Part shown: positions 20,901 to 33,893 of the stretch, piece after piece
How the letters are laid out: each line of letters opens with the position of its first letter
How positions within the stretch are numbered: the stretch's first letter is position 1
NCBI GenBank assembly: GCA_964019425.1
Contig: OZ025838.1
Coordinates: 634,501 to 698,500, forward strand
Source of the DNA: Flectonema sp. DT1601
Lineage: Eukaryota; Euglenozoa; Diplonemea; Diplonemida; Diplonemidae
Direction: 5' to 3'
Length of the DNA: 64,000 bases
Position numbers and translations under genes: made by a program
Notes under the pieces: generated by a model
Told to the model about the DNA's origin: nothing
Databases searched by the model: none
The model's input: the letters and a program-made list of their open reading frames with translations, nothing else

Positions 20901-23900
20901 GGCTACTTCAAGAGATAGCAGAGAGTGTTCTGTTGGAAGAGGTGCTATTACTTTTACATCATTAAATTGGAACGTTACTCAAACTGTTACTATCACTGGT
21001 GTCGCAGATGAGATTGATGATGACGATCAGCTTGTTACTATTGATATCAGTGCTTTAATGAGTGGTGACTTACAATACAATGGATTGAAACCAGCTGATG
21101 TTCAATGTACTAATCGTGATGATGATACAGCAGCAGTTGTTGTTACTGGAGTATTGCAAACCTTCACAACAGAAAGGGGTGATGCTACTGAGTTTGTTAT
21201 CGCTCTGGCATCCCAGCCAGTTGCTGATGTGACAATCAATGTTGAGAGTGATAAACCTGATGAAGGAACTGTTTCACCTGCTCAGATAATATTCACTTCA
21301 GTGACTTGGGGTAACAGTGTGACAGTTACTATTACTGGTGTTGATGATATGATTGATGACGGTGATGTTCCTTACAAAGTAATTGTACTTCCATCAGTAT
21401 CAACAGATCCAAAGTATTCAATGGCTAATGGTCAAAATGTTGATCTTGAAAACAAAGATGACGATGTCGCATCCATCATCGTTGAACCAACTATTGGTCT
21501 AACAACAACAGAAGCAGGTGGTACTGCTGTCTTTACTGTTGTTCTAAGTACAGAACCAGTTGCGAATGTTGAGATTGGGTTCACAACAACCTCTGGCAGT
21601 GAAGTTCAATCAATTTTCCCAAACAGAGTAACATTCTCACCTCTTGATTGGAATATTACTAAAAACGTAACAGTGACAGGTGCTGATGATGGAGGTATAG
21701 ATGATGGTAACGTGGAGTACGTTATCATTACTCAACCAGCTCTGTCTGCAGGAGATCCAACATACAATGGAATGAACGCATCAAATGTAAACATCACAAA
21801 CATAGATGATGATAGTGCTGGATTTACTATTATTGGAACTACTTTACAAACAACAGAGATTGGACAGACTGCTGCATTCACAATCAACTTAAACAGTCAG
21901 CCTTCATCTGACGTAACTGTTGAATTGGTTGTTGAGGATCTTACTGAAGGGTCTATTGGTATGAATGAAATAATCTTTACAATGGGGAACTGGTCAACAC
22001 CATTCTCTGTTACTGTAACTCCTGTTGATGACTTTATTGATGATGGTGATATTACTTACAAGATTACTACTCAGCCTGCTGTTTCAGCTGATACTGATTA
22101 CCAAGGATCTGATGCAGTTGATGTTTACGTTAGGAACGTTGACAACGACACTGCTGCTATCATTGTTACTGGTTTTGAGAATCTTCCTTTCAGACGTCTT
22201 CAAACTAATGAAGCAAACACTCAACCTGCGGTATTCTACATCCGACTTGCATCTGAACCAATCTCTCAGGTTATAATCACTGCGGGAAGTAGTGATGGTG
22301 GTGAGGGTATGTTTTCTTTGTTTTAATTTATATGAATAAAAATAAATAAAAAAAAAGAGTCTTTATAACCACAACCACAACCACAACCACAACCACAACC
22401 ACAACCACAACCACAACCACAACCACAACCACAACCACAACCACAACCACAACCCAACAGGATTTATTGAAGTCAGCAGCAGAGAAATCAGATTTACAGG
22501 ATCTGACTGGAATCAAGTACAGACTATAACAGTTCATGGACAAAATGATGATATTGATGATGGTGACGTGCTCTATAACATTAGATTCAGCGCAGCCACA
22601 ACTACCGATCCAAACTATGATGGGATGAGAACCCCTGACATTGCTTGTATAAATATCGATGATGATGTAAGAGGTCTTAATGTTACTCCTGTTGTTAATC
22701 TGAGAACAGCAGAAGGGTGGTTGGGACGTACCAGTGAAGTTCGAATCAAACTGAACACTCAACCAACTGCTATCGTTCAAGTTGATATGTTCTCAAGTAA
22801 CGTTAATGAAGGTATTCCTGTTCCAAGTTCATTAGTATTTACGACAAGCGACTGGAATGATTATCAAACTGTTACTATTACTGGTGTTGATGATGATGTT
22901 GATGATGGTGATATCACTTATCGTATCAGGTTTAATCCGTTCGTTAGTAATGATATGGTATGTTATTATTTTGTGATTTACTATGAATAATTTAAAATAC
23001 TAAAAAAAAAAAAAAAAAAAAAAATCAACCAAAAAAAAAAAAAAAAACAGATATATGCTAATGTCGACGCTGATGACCTTATCGTCGTAAACATCGATGA
23101 TGACATGGCTGATACAATTATCAAACCTATTGTTGGAGCCTGTCGTACTGTATCAGGTAATGAGGCATTTGTTCAATGTAGTTTTCCTTTTATATTTGAT
23201 GGAAGGACATTCAGTAGTTGCACAAATCATCCACAATTGAGTGGACCAAAGTGGTGTAGTACCAGAACCAATGCTTCTAACCATCACATTGATGGAGCTA
23301 TGGGCTTTTGTGAAGCCAATTGCACTGGTGGGCTGACAACTGCAGAAGCCGGTGTGGACGTTGGAACTGGCGGTGTTACAGTTGGAAATGGAAATACTAA
23401 CAACAACGGAGCTAATCCTGCCTACAGACCTGGTGGAACTGCTGAATTCACAATTGAACTAACCTCGAGACCAATGTCTGATGTAACTATCACTATGTGG
23501 AGTAGTGATCTTACTGAGGGTGATGTAAGGCCAAAGACACTAACTTTCATTCCTGTTAATTGGGCAAGTCCTCAGACTGTTACAGTGACGGCAAATGATG
23601 ATGACATAGCTGATGGTAATCAATTATATTCGATTAGAACTAGTTCTCTTCGATCATTAGATCCTATTTATAATAATTTATTAGTAGCTGACGTCCTGGT
23701 TAACAACACTGATGATGATACCCCAGCTATTACTATAACTCCACAAACAGGTTTAGTTACTTCTGAGACTGGAACTGAAGCATTTATTGAGGTTCAACTG
23801 ACATCTCAGCCAGAAGCAGGTGTTTCCATCACTGCTAACAGTACTGACTTGACTGAAGGAACTGTAAGTCCTCAGTACTTGTTGTTTACAAGCACTAATT

Positions 23901-26900
23901 GGAATGTTAGACAAACTGTTACCGTTACTGGTGTAGCTGATAATATTAATGATGATGATCGAGTGTACGATATCGTCTTTGGAAATGTTTTATCAACGGA
24001 CCATAGTTACCGTTTCATAGAGCCAATCAACGTCAGAGTAGTAAACACTGATGTCCGCGATGAATGTGTCATGAACAGTGCTGTATGCACTAACGCTGGT
24101 CAGGAATGCATTGACCCAGACACTAGCCCACTTGTAATTAACAATTGGGAATGCCGTTGTGGAGGTTCTTCAAGTGGTTCAGCTCGCACACGACCAGCTG
24201 TATGTGTTTACACTGGAGAATGTGTTCAAAACAGTCAGACTTGTATTACTGCTGGTCAAATCTGTGTCGATCCGACTACAACAAATAATGACTGGCAGTG
24301 TGAATGTCAACAACCTTCAGTAGGAACACCTCGTAGAAATGCTGCTGCTTCATGTGTGTTGGATGAATGTATCGCTAACAGTCCTCTTTGTGCTGCTGTT
24401 GGTCAAACCTGTGAAGATCCAAATACGCTTCCAACTTCCCTTGGTGACTGGATGTGTCAATGTGGTCCTCAACGTACTGGATCAGCAGTTGCACAAGTTG
24501 CTGTGTGCGAGTGGATTGGAGAGTGTAGACAAAGATTCCCAATTTGTACTTCTATGAACCAAACATGCATTGACCCAAATACCGCTGTTACTGGTGACTG
24601 GCAGTGTGCTTGTATTGTTGGAAGTGGAACCTCAACTGGAGCTGCAGCAGAATGCATAATCAACGAATGTACCGATACTACTATCAACTTTGAAACTTGC
24701 AAAGCTGTTGATCAGGTTTGCGAAGATCCAAACACGTCTGCTAACAGTCTCGGAGACTGGATCTGTAGGTGTACTGGTACTCAAGAAAAAACTGGTATCG
24801 GATACGCTATGCCTGCTACTTGTATTGTTGATGAGTGTGTTCAGAACCACCAAACATGTCTTGCTGTTGGTCAGACTTGTAATGATCCAAACACATCCCC
24901 ATCATCAATCGGAGACTGGACATGTAACTGCGTCCAACCAGCAATTGGAAGTCAACTAAACGGTCAGGCAGTGTGTATTTGGCAGGGTGAGTGCGCTTCG
25001 ACTTTTGCAACTTGCACCAACGCAAAGCAAACTTGTAGCGACCCAAATTTGACCGTCCAGGGTGACTGGCAATGTGTATGCGTTTCCCCTTATAGAACCA
25101 CATCCAGAACTGGTGCTGTTGCGACTTGTATATTCGATGAATGTGATCAGAACAGAGACACTTGCTTCGCCGTTGGTCAAACCTGCGTCGATACAAACAC
25201 CGACCCGAGATCATTAGGGGACTGGAAGTGTGTCTGCGGTGAACCAGCCAGGGGAGAGAAGGTTGGTGGAGTCGCGGAGTGCGCGTTTGCAGGAGAATGT
25301 TCGCAGCAATTTGGGGTATGCACGGCAGCGGGACAAACCTGCAATGACCCAAACGTCGCCGTTGTTGGTGATTGGGAATGTCTTTGTGTTGCACCGCAAC
25401 AGGGATCCCGAGTTGGGGGACCAGCAGTGTGTGTGTATGATGAATGTCTTGAATTCTGGCCAACATGCAGTGGAGCTGGACAAACCTGCTTTGATCCTAA
25501 CCCAACACCAACTAGAAGAGGTGATTGGGTATGCAATTGTGTTGAGCCATCTCAGGGATCTGCAAGAGCACAGGCAGCGACTTGTGCACACCTGGGAGAA
25601 TGCGTTGCTAATCATGGTGTTTGTACTCAGGCAGGACAGGCATGTAACGATCCAAACACCCAAGTTGACGGCGATTGGGAATGCCGCTGCGTCGGCCAAT
25701 CAACTGGAGTCTCTACTGGACAGGCGTCTACCCAGTGTGAGATTGATGAGTGCGCTTCAAATGGTGCGATCTGTACCGCCTCCCAGCAAATCTGCGTAGA
25801 CAGGAACAAGAACGTTACTTCACTAAATGATTGGGTTTGTCAATGCTCTGGAGGAGAGAATTCTGGTGTCCGTGTAATGGGAGTTGCCACCTGCGTATTA
25901 GATGAATGTAGATCGCTTGGAGTTGCATGCACTAGTCAGGGACAGAGATGTGTAGACGTTAACACTGCACCTGAATCAGTGGGTGATTGGGTTTGTGTAT
26001 GCACAGGTTCCAGCTCTGGTCAAGCAACAGCGCAGGCTGCAACCTGCACTTACACTGGAGAGTGTATTCAGAAATCTGTCGATGACTGCATTCCAATTGG
26101 TAAGACTTGTGTCGATCCACAAGCTAGTGTTTCTGGTGATGCAGTATGTCAGTGTGTGTATCCTTCTACAGTGAGCCCAACAAATAGTAATTTATGTGAA
26201 CTGGACGAGTGTATCACATTCGCAACTGTTTGTTCGAGTGTTGGTCAGACCTGCCGTGACCCAGACAAGACTGCGCCCAACAACTGGGAATGTGTTTGTC
26301 AGCATACCAATGACAGGGCAACTGCGGGAACTGCAATCTGTCAATACACTGGTGAGTGTCAGATACGTCAATCAATTTGTGCACAAATTGGAACAGCATG
26401 CTTTGACCCAGATCCGGATGTTCCGGACAACTGGCAGTGTAAGTGTCCACCCCCGATGACTGGAAAGCAATCTGGTGGCTCTGGTGACCTCACTTGCATT
26501 CTCGATGAGTGTAACGGTAACAGTGTTTGCAGCGATCAAAGCCAAGCTTGCAACGATCCAAACACTTCTCCATTATCAACTGGTGACTGGACTTGTTCAT
26601 GTACAGGTGGTACTTTAGTTGGTACTGCTGTTGCTCGGGCAGCAACCTGTATCAGGGATGAGTGCCGAACGATAACTGGAGGAGGAAGTAGTATTAATAA
26701 TGTTTGTACTCGAGCTGGTCAGCTTTGTATCGACGCAAACAAGCAGGCCTCTTCTCTGAATGACTGGACCTGCAACTGCATCGACTCTACTGGCGTTGCT
26801 AATGGTGCGCCTGCGACCTGCACACACACTGGTGAATGTGTCTCGAACGCTCAGACGTGCGCAGCTGCTGGTCAGTCATGCACTGATCCAAACCCAAGTG

Positions 26901-29900
26901 CTGGAGTTACTGGAGACTGGGAATGTCGTTGCGTACCACCACAAACTGGTGTAGGTTTGGGTAAGGCAGCAGTATGCGTATTAGATGAATGTGCCACTAA
27001 TGAGCGTGTTTGCCATGCAGTTGGTCAATTGTGTTTCGATCCAAACAAAACTCCAGTGAGTCTAGGTGACTGGATGTGCAGATGTGCGAGCCCAGCAACT
27101 GGCTCGGCAACTGGCGCTCCAGCGACTTGCACCGAACAGGGAGAATGCCAGGCCAACGCTCAGACCTGCTACTCAAGGGGACAGGCTTGTAATGATCCAA
27201 GTACCATGGTAGGAGACTGGGAGTGTTTCTGTATTGGAAACCAGGTAGGTCGCGCTGTTGGCAAGACAGCAATCTGTGATGAGGACGAATGCATTGCAAA
27301 CGGAAGAGTCTGTCGCGCAGTTGGACAGACTTGTACGGACCCATTCCCTACTCCTTTAAGCAAAGGTGACTGGCAGTGTAACTGTCTCAATGGCGGTTCT
27401 CAGCGTGCTGCTGTTGCAACTACTTGCTCACTTCAGGGAGAATGTGTTGACAACGCCGCGGTTTGTAACGCTCAGGGACAAGCTTGTTTCGACCCAGCAT
27501 CACAGATTCAGGGTGACTGGCGTTGCGTGTGCGTCTTCCCTGAAGTCGGTTGGAGGCAGGGCAAGGTAGCTCCGTGTATACTCGATGAGTGTCTCAACAG
27601 GGGATCCGTCTGTACTAATGCTGGTCAACGTTGCGTCGATCCGAATACCAACCCGCTTTCATTAAACGATTGGCAATGTATTTGTGTGGGTTCAAGCTCA
27701 GGAAATGCCACCGCACAGACAGCTGACTGTGTCTATGATGGAGAATGCATTAGTGTGAACACTGTTTGTAGTGCTGTTGGACAAGCTTGTACTGATCCAA
27801 ACATCTTAGTCACTAACGATTGGGAGTGCCAATGTGTTCTTCCTTTCAGGGGAGGAAATGTCGGAGGAGTCGCAACTTGTGAACTCGATGAATGTGTTCA
27901 ACATGGAACTATTTGTGGACAGGCTGGTCAATTGTGTGTCGATCCGAATCTCTCCCCAACTTCAATGGGCGACTGGCGATGCGAATGTTACGAATCAACA
28001 GGTACTCCAGCAGTTGGTAAATTAGCTCAGTGCACATTCCCCGGAGAGTGCGCCCTTCACAGTAGCGTCTGTACTTCAAAGGGTCAGAGCTGCAGAGATA
28101 CAAACGCGATGATAACGGGAGACTGGCAATGTATTTGCGTAACCCCAATGGTTGGTAGCAGTATTGGTCAACCAGCAACCTGTGTTCACGATGAGTGTAA
28201 TATGTATTCACGGGTCTGTAGCTCAGTGGGTCAAAGATGTCGTGATCCTAATGCATTCTCAAACAGTTTAGGCGACTGGACTTGTGAGTGCTCCGGTTCT
28301 GATGAAACTGGTACTGCTGTTGGTATGGCAGCTGTTTGTATTAGAGATGAGTGCAGGATTACTGCGAACAGAGAAATTTGCTCTGCTGTTGGACAGCTGT
28401 GTGTTGATGCAAACGTTGACCCAACCAGTACTCGTGATTGGGCATGTCAGTGTGATGGATCTGGAACTGGGTCATCTCCTCTATCTCCAGCTACGTGCGT
28501 GTACACTGGAGAGTGTAGAAACAACGGTCACCTTACTTGTTCAACTGCCGGACAAACGTGCTTCGATCCAAATGAGACTCAAGACAGCGACTGGAAGTGC
28601 CGTTGTATTCCTCCATTGACGGGAGAGAGTACTGCCTCTGTGGCTTCCTGTGTATTGGATGAGTGTGTTGAATTTGGAAGGATTTGTACTGATGCTGGAC
28701 AGGTTTGTGAAGACATAAACACAAACCCATCTAGTGTTGATGACTGGATTTGTAGATGTCAAGAGCCTCTCGCTGGTACTGCGACGAGAGCAGCTGCTAC
28801 ATGTAGTTTCCAGGGAGAATGCATTACGAATGCTGTAACTTGTACTTCAGTTGGTCAATCTTGTGTTGATCCAGACTTTTCTACGACCAATGACTGGGCA
28901 TGCATCTGTCTGCTTCCACAAACTGGTGCCAACGCAACCATGGCAACGGCAAACTGCAGACTGGATGAATGTATTTTACACGGATCTACTTGTACTTCAA
29001 GAGGTCAAAGATGTGTTGATCCAGACACCGACCCGGAATCAACTGCTGACTGGCGTTGCGAGTGCGTAAGCCCAGGTGTTGGTAGCGCCAGAGGTATTGC
29101 GGCCGAATGCCGCTACAGTGAAGGAGAATGTATCGGACAGGCAGCGTTCTGTGCAGGTGCTGGACAGGCCTGCAGCGACCCTGATATTACAAGGACTGGT
29201 GATTGGACGTGTATTTGTGTTCCTCCAACTCAAGGAACTGGTGTAGCATCCCTTTCGGAGTGTCACCTGGATGAGTGTTTGGGTGAGAATGCTGAGATAT
29301 GCCGTGTAGCCGGTCAGATTTGTAGAGATCCTAACACCAGCCCAGGAAGTGTTGGTGATTGGACCTGTAACTGTCAGGGATCATCAACTGGTTCTGCTGT
29401 ACGCAGTGTTGCTACCTGTTTATGGAGTGGTGAATGTGTTACACAATTCTCCAGATGTGCTATTCAAGGTCAAACCTGCTTCGATCCTACAGAAATTATT
29501 AACAACGCCAACAACGGCGACTGGCAGTGTCAATGTATTCAACCTCTTCAGGGTGTTGCAACTGGACAGATTGCAGACTGTACGCTTGATGAATGTCTCA
29601 GTATTTCTATTTGTGACGGTGAGGGTCAAACCTGCTTCGACCCTGATCAGCGAGCTGTGAGTGTCGGCGATTGGGAATGCAGATGTGCCGCACCTGCAAC
29701 AGGAACACAAACAGCTGGTGTTGCGAGGTGTATTTTGGATGAATGTGGTTTCGGAGGATCAGATGTCGGTAGTGATGGAGCGAGGGACTGTCCACAATGC
29801 CGTATTAACCGTGGGGTTTGTATTGCAGCTTCAAATCAAATTTGTCAAGACCCCGACACAACAACATTAGGAGACTGGGAATGTGTTTGTACTGCACCAT

Positions 29901-32900
29901 TCTCTGGTAGAGGAGTAGGCAGGCCAGCAATGTGTGTTCGCAATGAGTGCAACACTCAGGGTCGCACGTGTACTGCACTTGGTCAAAGATGTAATGATCC
30001 ATCGCAGGCTACCGGTGACTGGACTTGTAACTGTTTGGGATCTGCTCTCACTACCACTGGAATTGGTTCTGCAGTCGCAGCAGCAGCCCAGTGTCAGTAC
30101 TCTAGCCAAGATCTATGCAATGCTAACAGCGGAACTTGCACTGCTGGAGGTCAGGCATGCGATGGAGCAACAGCTCCATGGAAATGTGTTTGCATCCCTC
30201 CTCAGACTGGTGAGGCAACTCAAGGATTGGCAACTTGCATTCTTGATGAGTGTATTGAAAACAGAGCAATTTGTCAGAACGCTAACCAGATATGTATGGA
30301 CCCTGACAGGTCACCAGACAGTGTAGGTGATTGGTTGTGTAGGTGTAGCGCTCCAAGTAGTGGTGTTCAAGTAGGAAGACCAGCAAAGTGTGAATTAGAT
30401 GAATGCGTAAGTAGGGGAGCAGTTTGTCAATCAGTTGGACAACAGTGTATCGACCCAAATAAATCACCTGGAAGTACTGGTGATTGGAGCTGCAGCTGTG
30501 TTGGAAGTGCTTCGGGAACCGCGAGGGCTATGCAGGCTACCTGCGCATACACTGGGGAGTGCGCTACAAACGCAAATACTTGTACTGCAGTTGGACAAAC
30601 GTGTGTTGATTTATCTCCAGCTATCGGCGACTGGCAGTGTACTTGTGTCCTTCCAGCAAGAGGAAATCCTGCGGACAAGGGAGCTACAGTTTGCACGTTA
30701 AATGAGTGTTTAGTAGTGGGTTCCATTTGTACAAATGTTGGTCAGTCTTGTAATGATCCTGCTCATGATGCTGCTTCCCTTGATGATTGGGTATGTGCTT
30801 GTGTCAGTGGTGCTACTCGGGTTGCGGGACCTGCTACTTGCAACTACCAAGGTGACTGCATAGCAAACGCAGGTACGTGTACGTCTGTTGGTCAGGACTG
30901 CGTATCAAATATGATGGGCAGTTGGCAGTGCGACTGCCCAGTTCCTTTTGCAGGCAGCACTCCATTTGGAGCAACTCCCTGCACGCTTGACGAGTGCGAT
31001 GAGGGGCTACCTAACGCGGCTGTTTGCAGTGCTGCATCACAACTGTGCAGAGATCCTAACCAGAGTGCTAACAGTTTAGGTGACTGGATCTGCTCATGTG
31101 CAGGAGATAACTTATCTGTCGGTGCAGCAACTGGAATGGCAGCTGTTTGTGTTAGAGATGAATGTTTGGAGACAATAAAATCTGCAATCTGCACACGTGT
31201 TGGCCAGTTATGTTACGATCCTAACACGGCAGACTCAAGTCTTAATGACTTCCAATGCCGTTGTCTAGGATCAGGTGTTGGACCCAACGCTGTTGGTATG
31301 GCTGCTTCTTGCAATTACATGGGTGCTTGTGCAACTGGAGCTCCAGTGTGTGGAAATTTCTCTCAATCATGTTTCAATGTCAGAAACGAAAACGCAACTG
31401 AAGATTACGTCTGCCGTTGTGTTCCACCACTCGTAGAAGATGGAATCATTAATGGTAAGCAATCAAGATGTATCCTTGACGAGTGTATTGAGAAGGGAAA
31501 GATTTGTGCTGCCAGTGGTCAGCGTTGCAATGACATCAACAAGGCAAGTGACAGTACTGGTGATTGGCAGTGTCTCTGCCCTAACAGCGATGATGCATCG
31601 ACAGCTATGGTTGTTGTTTCTTGTCCATACACAGGTGAATGTGATAGGCCTAGTAACCGTGATGCTTGTGTGAGTGTTGGTCAGGTATGTGTTGATCCGA
31701 ACACAGAGGTAGCTGGTGACTGGCAGTGCGAATGCGTTTCACCGCAAGAGGGCTCTCCAGCACCAGGAAGAGCTGCTAACTGTATATTTAATGAATGTAA
31801 GGGACGCTCAAAGGGGTACCTCACCTGTATTTCTGTAGGTCAAAGATGCAATGATCCAAACACGAGTCCTGGGTCACAAAATGACTGGACTTGCCAATGT
31901 CTCGGTTCTACTTCTGGTGCTGTTGCAGTTGCTACTATTGCTTCCTGTATTCATCTTGGAGAGTGTTCTGCTTTCCAATCAACTTGCGCAGCTAGTCAGC
32001 AATACTGTCGGGATCAATCTGGTACAGCGGACTGGCAATGTCTCTGTCCATCCCCAGCAGTAGGTATTGCAACTGCTAAGGCTGCAGTGTGTGAACTCGA
32101 CGAATGCCAGACCAACAGACAGATTTGTGCTGCCCAACGTCAGATTTGTGTCGATCCAAACACCGGCTTAATTGGTGATTGGGAATGTAGATGTGTATCA
32201 CCAGAAAGTGGTTTAGCGGGAGTGACACGACCTGCTGTTTGTATATCAGATGAGTGTGTTACTAATGGTGCCATCTGCACAGCTGCAAATCAAACCTGCA
32301 GCGACCCAAATCCTAGCAGAGATAGCACTGGTGATTGGCAGTGTGCATGCGGAAACCAGCGAAGTACCGCTTCAGCTCTCCCTAACTGCGCCCCAACAAA
32401 CGCCCCCGTTGCTACTCGTATCGCTATTAGGGTATGTTTTCAATTTTCTTTTTGTCCCTTTAAAATAACTTCCATCAGTTTAAAAACAACATTTCAACTA
32501 AACACAGCTCGGGTTAATCATGCAGTCGAACACTGTTTCCGTTATTGACCTCACCACCTTACGGACTATACTAAGTTCGGGTCCTGTTTCTCAGTCAAGC
32601 AATGTTCGAGTTGGTACTCGTAATCAATTAGCTTACCTTGTTGAGGCAGTTGCAGGTGAGTCGCGTTCTCAAGGGCAAGTTGCTGAATCTTATCGTCGTG
32701 CTGTATGTGATTATTATTATTATTATTTTTTAAAAAAAAAATTTTTTTTTTTTTGAGTTACTGTTTTATCGGATTTAACAAACAAACAGCTTTTGGCAGC
32801 TAACACATCATCATCGAGTCTTCCGGGAATAACACTGATAGATGATGTTTGGGTTGGTGATTGTGTTGTGAACAGAGGCTACAAGTGTAATGATGCAACT

Positions 32901-33893
32901 ACTGCTTGCAGTGATTCTGACGGATTAGTAGTCACTCCTACATCTACGTATCAGTGTTCTTGTGCTGCACCAAGTTCTGGTTTAGCAAAGAACAGGCAAC
33001 TGAATATCGCAAACGATTGTATTTCCGAGTGCTCAACTTGCCCTGAGGTAACGACAGCTGTTGCCTTCACTCTCGAAGGCACCACTGTTAACAATGCGCG
33101 AACCAATACAGCTCAAATCACTGAAGCTATGGCTAAGGCAATGGGTATTCCTGTTGAGAATATTCAAAATGTCACCTTCGTTGCGTCTGGAGGAAAGGTA
33201 ATCGCTACAGCACAAGTAACAGAGAAGACCAATACAACTGCAACCGCTTTAAATCAGAGACTAGTTGGAAATGCTCAAACTGATGGTGCTTCTTCATCTT
33301 CTGGTTCATTAGCTGCGTCAGGATTCCCATCATCAAGTGTATTAGCAAGTGCTGCGACATCTGCACCTCTGGCTCAGAGTGCTTCTAGTGACGACGACAC
33401 AATAGGTGGGTTAAAGGTGTGGCAATTGATTCTAATTATCGTAGCTGGTGTTCTTCTTCTGTTGTTTCTAATTTACATGCTCACTTGCAGAAGTAAGAAA
33501 CCTGAACCTTTGCATGAACCGAAGAACAACATCCAGCCAGAAGTCCCTGAAGAAAATCGTCCATTTAAGGAAGAAATGCAGGACTTTGGTTCGCCAGCAG
33601 AAGATAAACCGCCAACTGGTTTGCAGACACCAGCTGACTCGCCCGCTGCGGCAGGAGAGCCATATCAGAGTTTTCCAAATGAGCAACCGGCGTTCGAATC
33701 CCCAACTGGCTCTGCCGAAGGTGGACCATCCTACACAACTAGCTATGGACGTGGTGCTCGTAGATTTGATTCTTTAGGTCCAAATCAGGCTCAGGCTGCC
33801 TCTCCTTACTCTTCTGTTGGAAGAGGAACACCAATCCCTGGCTCGCTTCTTGAAGGCAGTGATGCCGCTCCAGGAACTTCTGGCTGGGTCTAA
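14945..33893 (+). CDS. Giant type I surface protein with CCP-like, Calx-beta-like, FN2 and EGF-like modules
   Basis: Seven exons: 14945-18740, 18845-19077, 19159-22306, 22461-22957, 23051-32431, 32508-32702 and 32790-33893. Joined, they give about 6,117 residues with no frame break. Order: signal peptide (about 1-20); Cys-rich CCP/sushi-like modules to about 940, including three copies of a module ending in ALCC or AACC; 16 Calx-beta-like modules (about 940-2,890); a fibronectin type II domain at about 2,588-2,648 set inside module 15; about 54 EGF-like modules (about 2,895-5,685); a short linker with one more Cys-rich unit and a small SEA-like stretch; a membrane span at about 5,961-5,983; and a 135-residue Pro/Ser-rich tail. 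I infer a cell-surface adhesin, receptor or mucilage protein. EGF-like modules lie in one 9.4 kb exon. I do not recognise a named orthologue. Confidence 0.85.
18741..18844 (+). other. Intron 1 of the giant gene (104 nt)
   Basis: Donor GTATGT, acceptor CCAACAG. Splicing joins FIADGDI to GYSIET, restoring the DGDxxYxI motif of a Calx-beta-like module. Phase 1. Confidence 0.9.
19078..19158 (+). other. Intron 2 of the giant gene (81 nt)
   Basis: Donor GTATGT, acceptor TCAAACAG after an A-rich stretch. Splicing joins DPFE to GTASPTSFVF, matching the EGTVSP...F segment of other modules. Phase 0. Confidence 0.9.
22307..22460 (+). other. Intron 3 of the giant gene (154 nt), filled by a hexamer repeat
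   Basis: Donor GTATGT, acceptor CCCAACAG. Splicing joins GGEG to FIEVSS. Most of the intron is a (CCACAA)n array that runs almost to the acceptor. Phase 1. Confidence 0.9.
22368..22454 (+). repeat. (CCACAA)n microsatellite inside intron 3
   Basis: About 14 near-perfect CCACAA hexamers. The + strand of the array has no T at all, so the intron has no 3' pyrimidine tract of the usual T-rich kind. Confidence 0.9.
22958..23050 (+). other. Intron 4 of the giant gene (93 nt)
   Basis: Donor GTATGT, acceptor AAACAG. Two A runs occupy the 3' half. Splicing joins VSNDM to IYANVDADD in phase 0. Confidence 0.9.
23138..23317 (+). other. Fibronectin type II domain inserted in a Calx-beta-like module
   Basis: Translation contains VQCSFPFIFDGRTF, SCTNHP, then KWCSTRTN and GFCEANC, the Cys, Phe-Pro-Phe and Trp-Cys-Ser-Thr signature of FN2. 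It lies between the first strand (TIIKPIVGA) and the GLTTAEAG segment of module 15, so it interrupts that module rather than following it. FN2 domains bind collagen-like or glycan ligands in animals. Ligand here is unknown. Confidence 0.75.
24058..32394 (+). repeat. About 54 EGF-like modules alternating in two types
   Basis: Six-Cys units of about 52 residues have the form (D/G/N)EC...C...GQxCxDPN...DWxCxC. DEC-type units have a longer loop (DPNTxPxSxGDW); GEC-type units have a shorter one (DPNxxVxGDW). They mostly alternate, giving a dimeric period near 103 residues (about 305 bp). Alternation is broken where two DEC units are adjacent, for example near 24,664-24,828, 26,500-26,660 and 28,190-28,350. 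Confidence 0.8.
32432..32507 (+). other. Intron 5 of the giant gene (76 nt)
   Basis: Donor GTATGT, acceptor AACACAG. Splicing joins ATRIAIR to LGLIMQS in phase 0. The frame otherwise meets a stop in the downstream segment. Confidence 0.8.
32703..32789 (+). other. Intron 6 of the giant gene (87 nt)
   Basis: Donor GTATGT, acceptor CAAACAG. Splicing joins ESYRRA to LLAANTSS in phase 0. The intron includes a short TTA repeat and A and T runs. Confidence 0.85.

Larger units (their letters stand above)
17767..24057 (+). repeat. Sixteen Calx-beta-like modules (with introns)
   Basis: Each unit of about 115 residues reads roughly TTEAGGTAxFxVxL...EG...FTxxNW...TVTVTGxDD..DGDxxYxI...NxDDDxAG. The acidic DDD and DGD loops suggest calcium binding, as in known Calx-beta domains. 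Introns 1 to 4 of the gene all fall inside this block. Modules are diverged from one another, so the block is old. Confidence 0.75.

Noticed and set aside
24469-31200. Many long open frames on the - strand and other frames within the EGF-like region
   Set aside because: They arise because the repeated Cys-rich codons leave other frames open; their products are periodic shadows of the EGF units.
24058-32394. Regularly spaced repeats that might suggest a CRISPR-like or satellite array
   Set aside because: The period of about 156 or 305 bp matches coding modules with conserved Cys codons; spacing and divergence are those of protein repeats.
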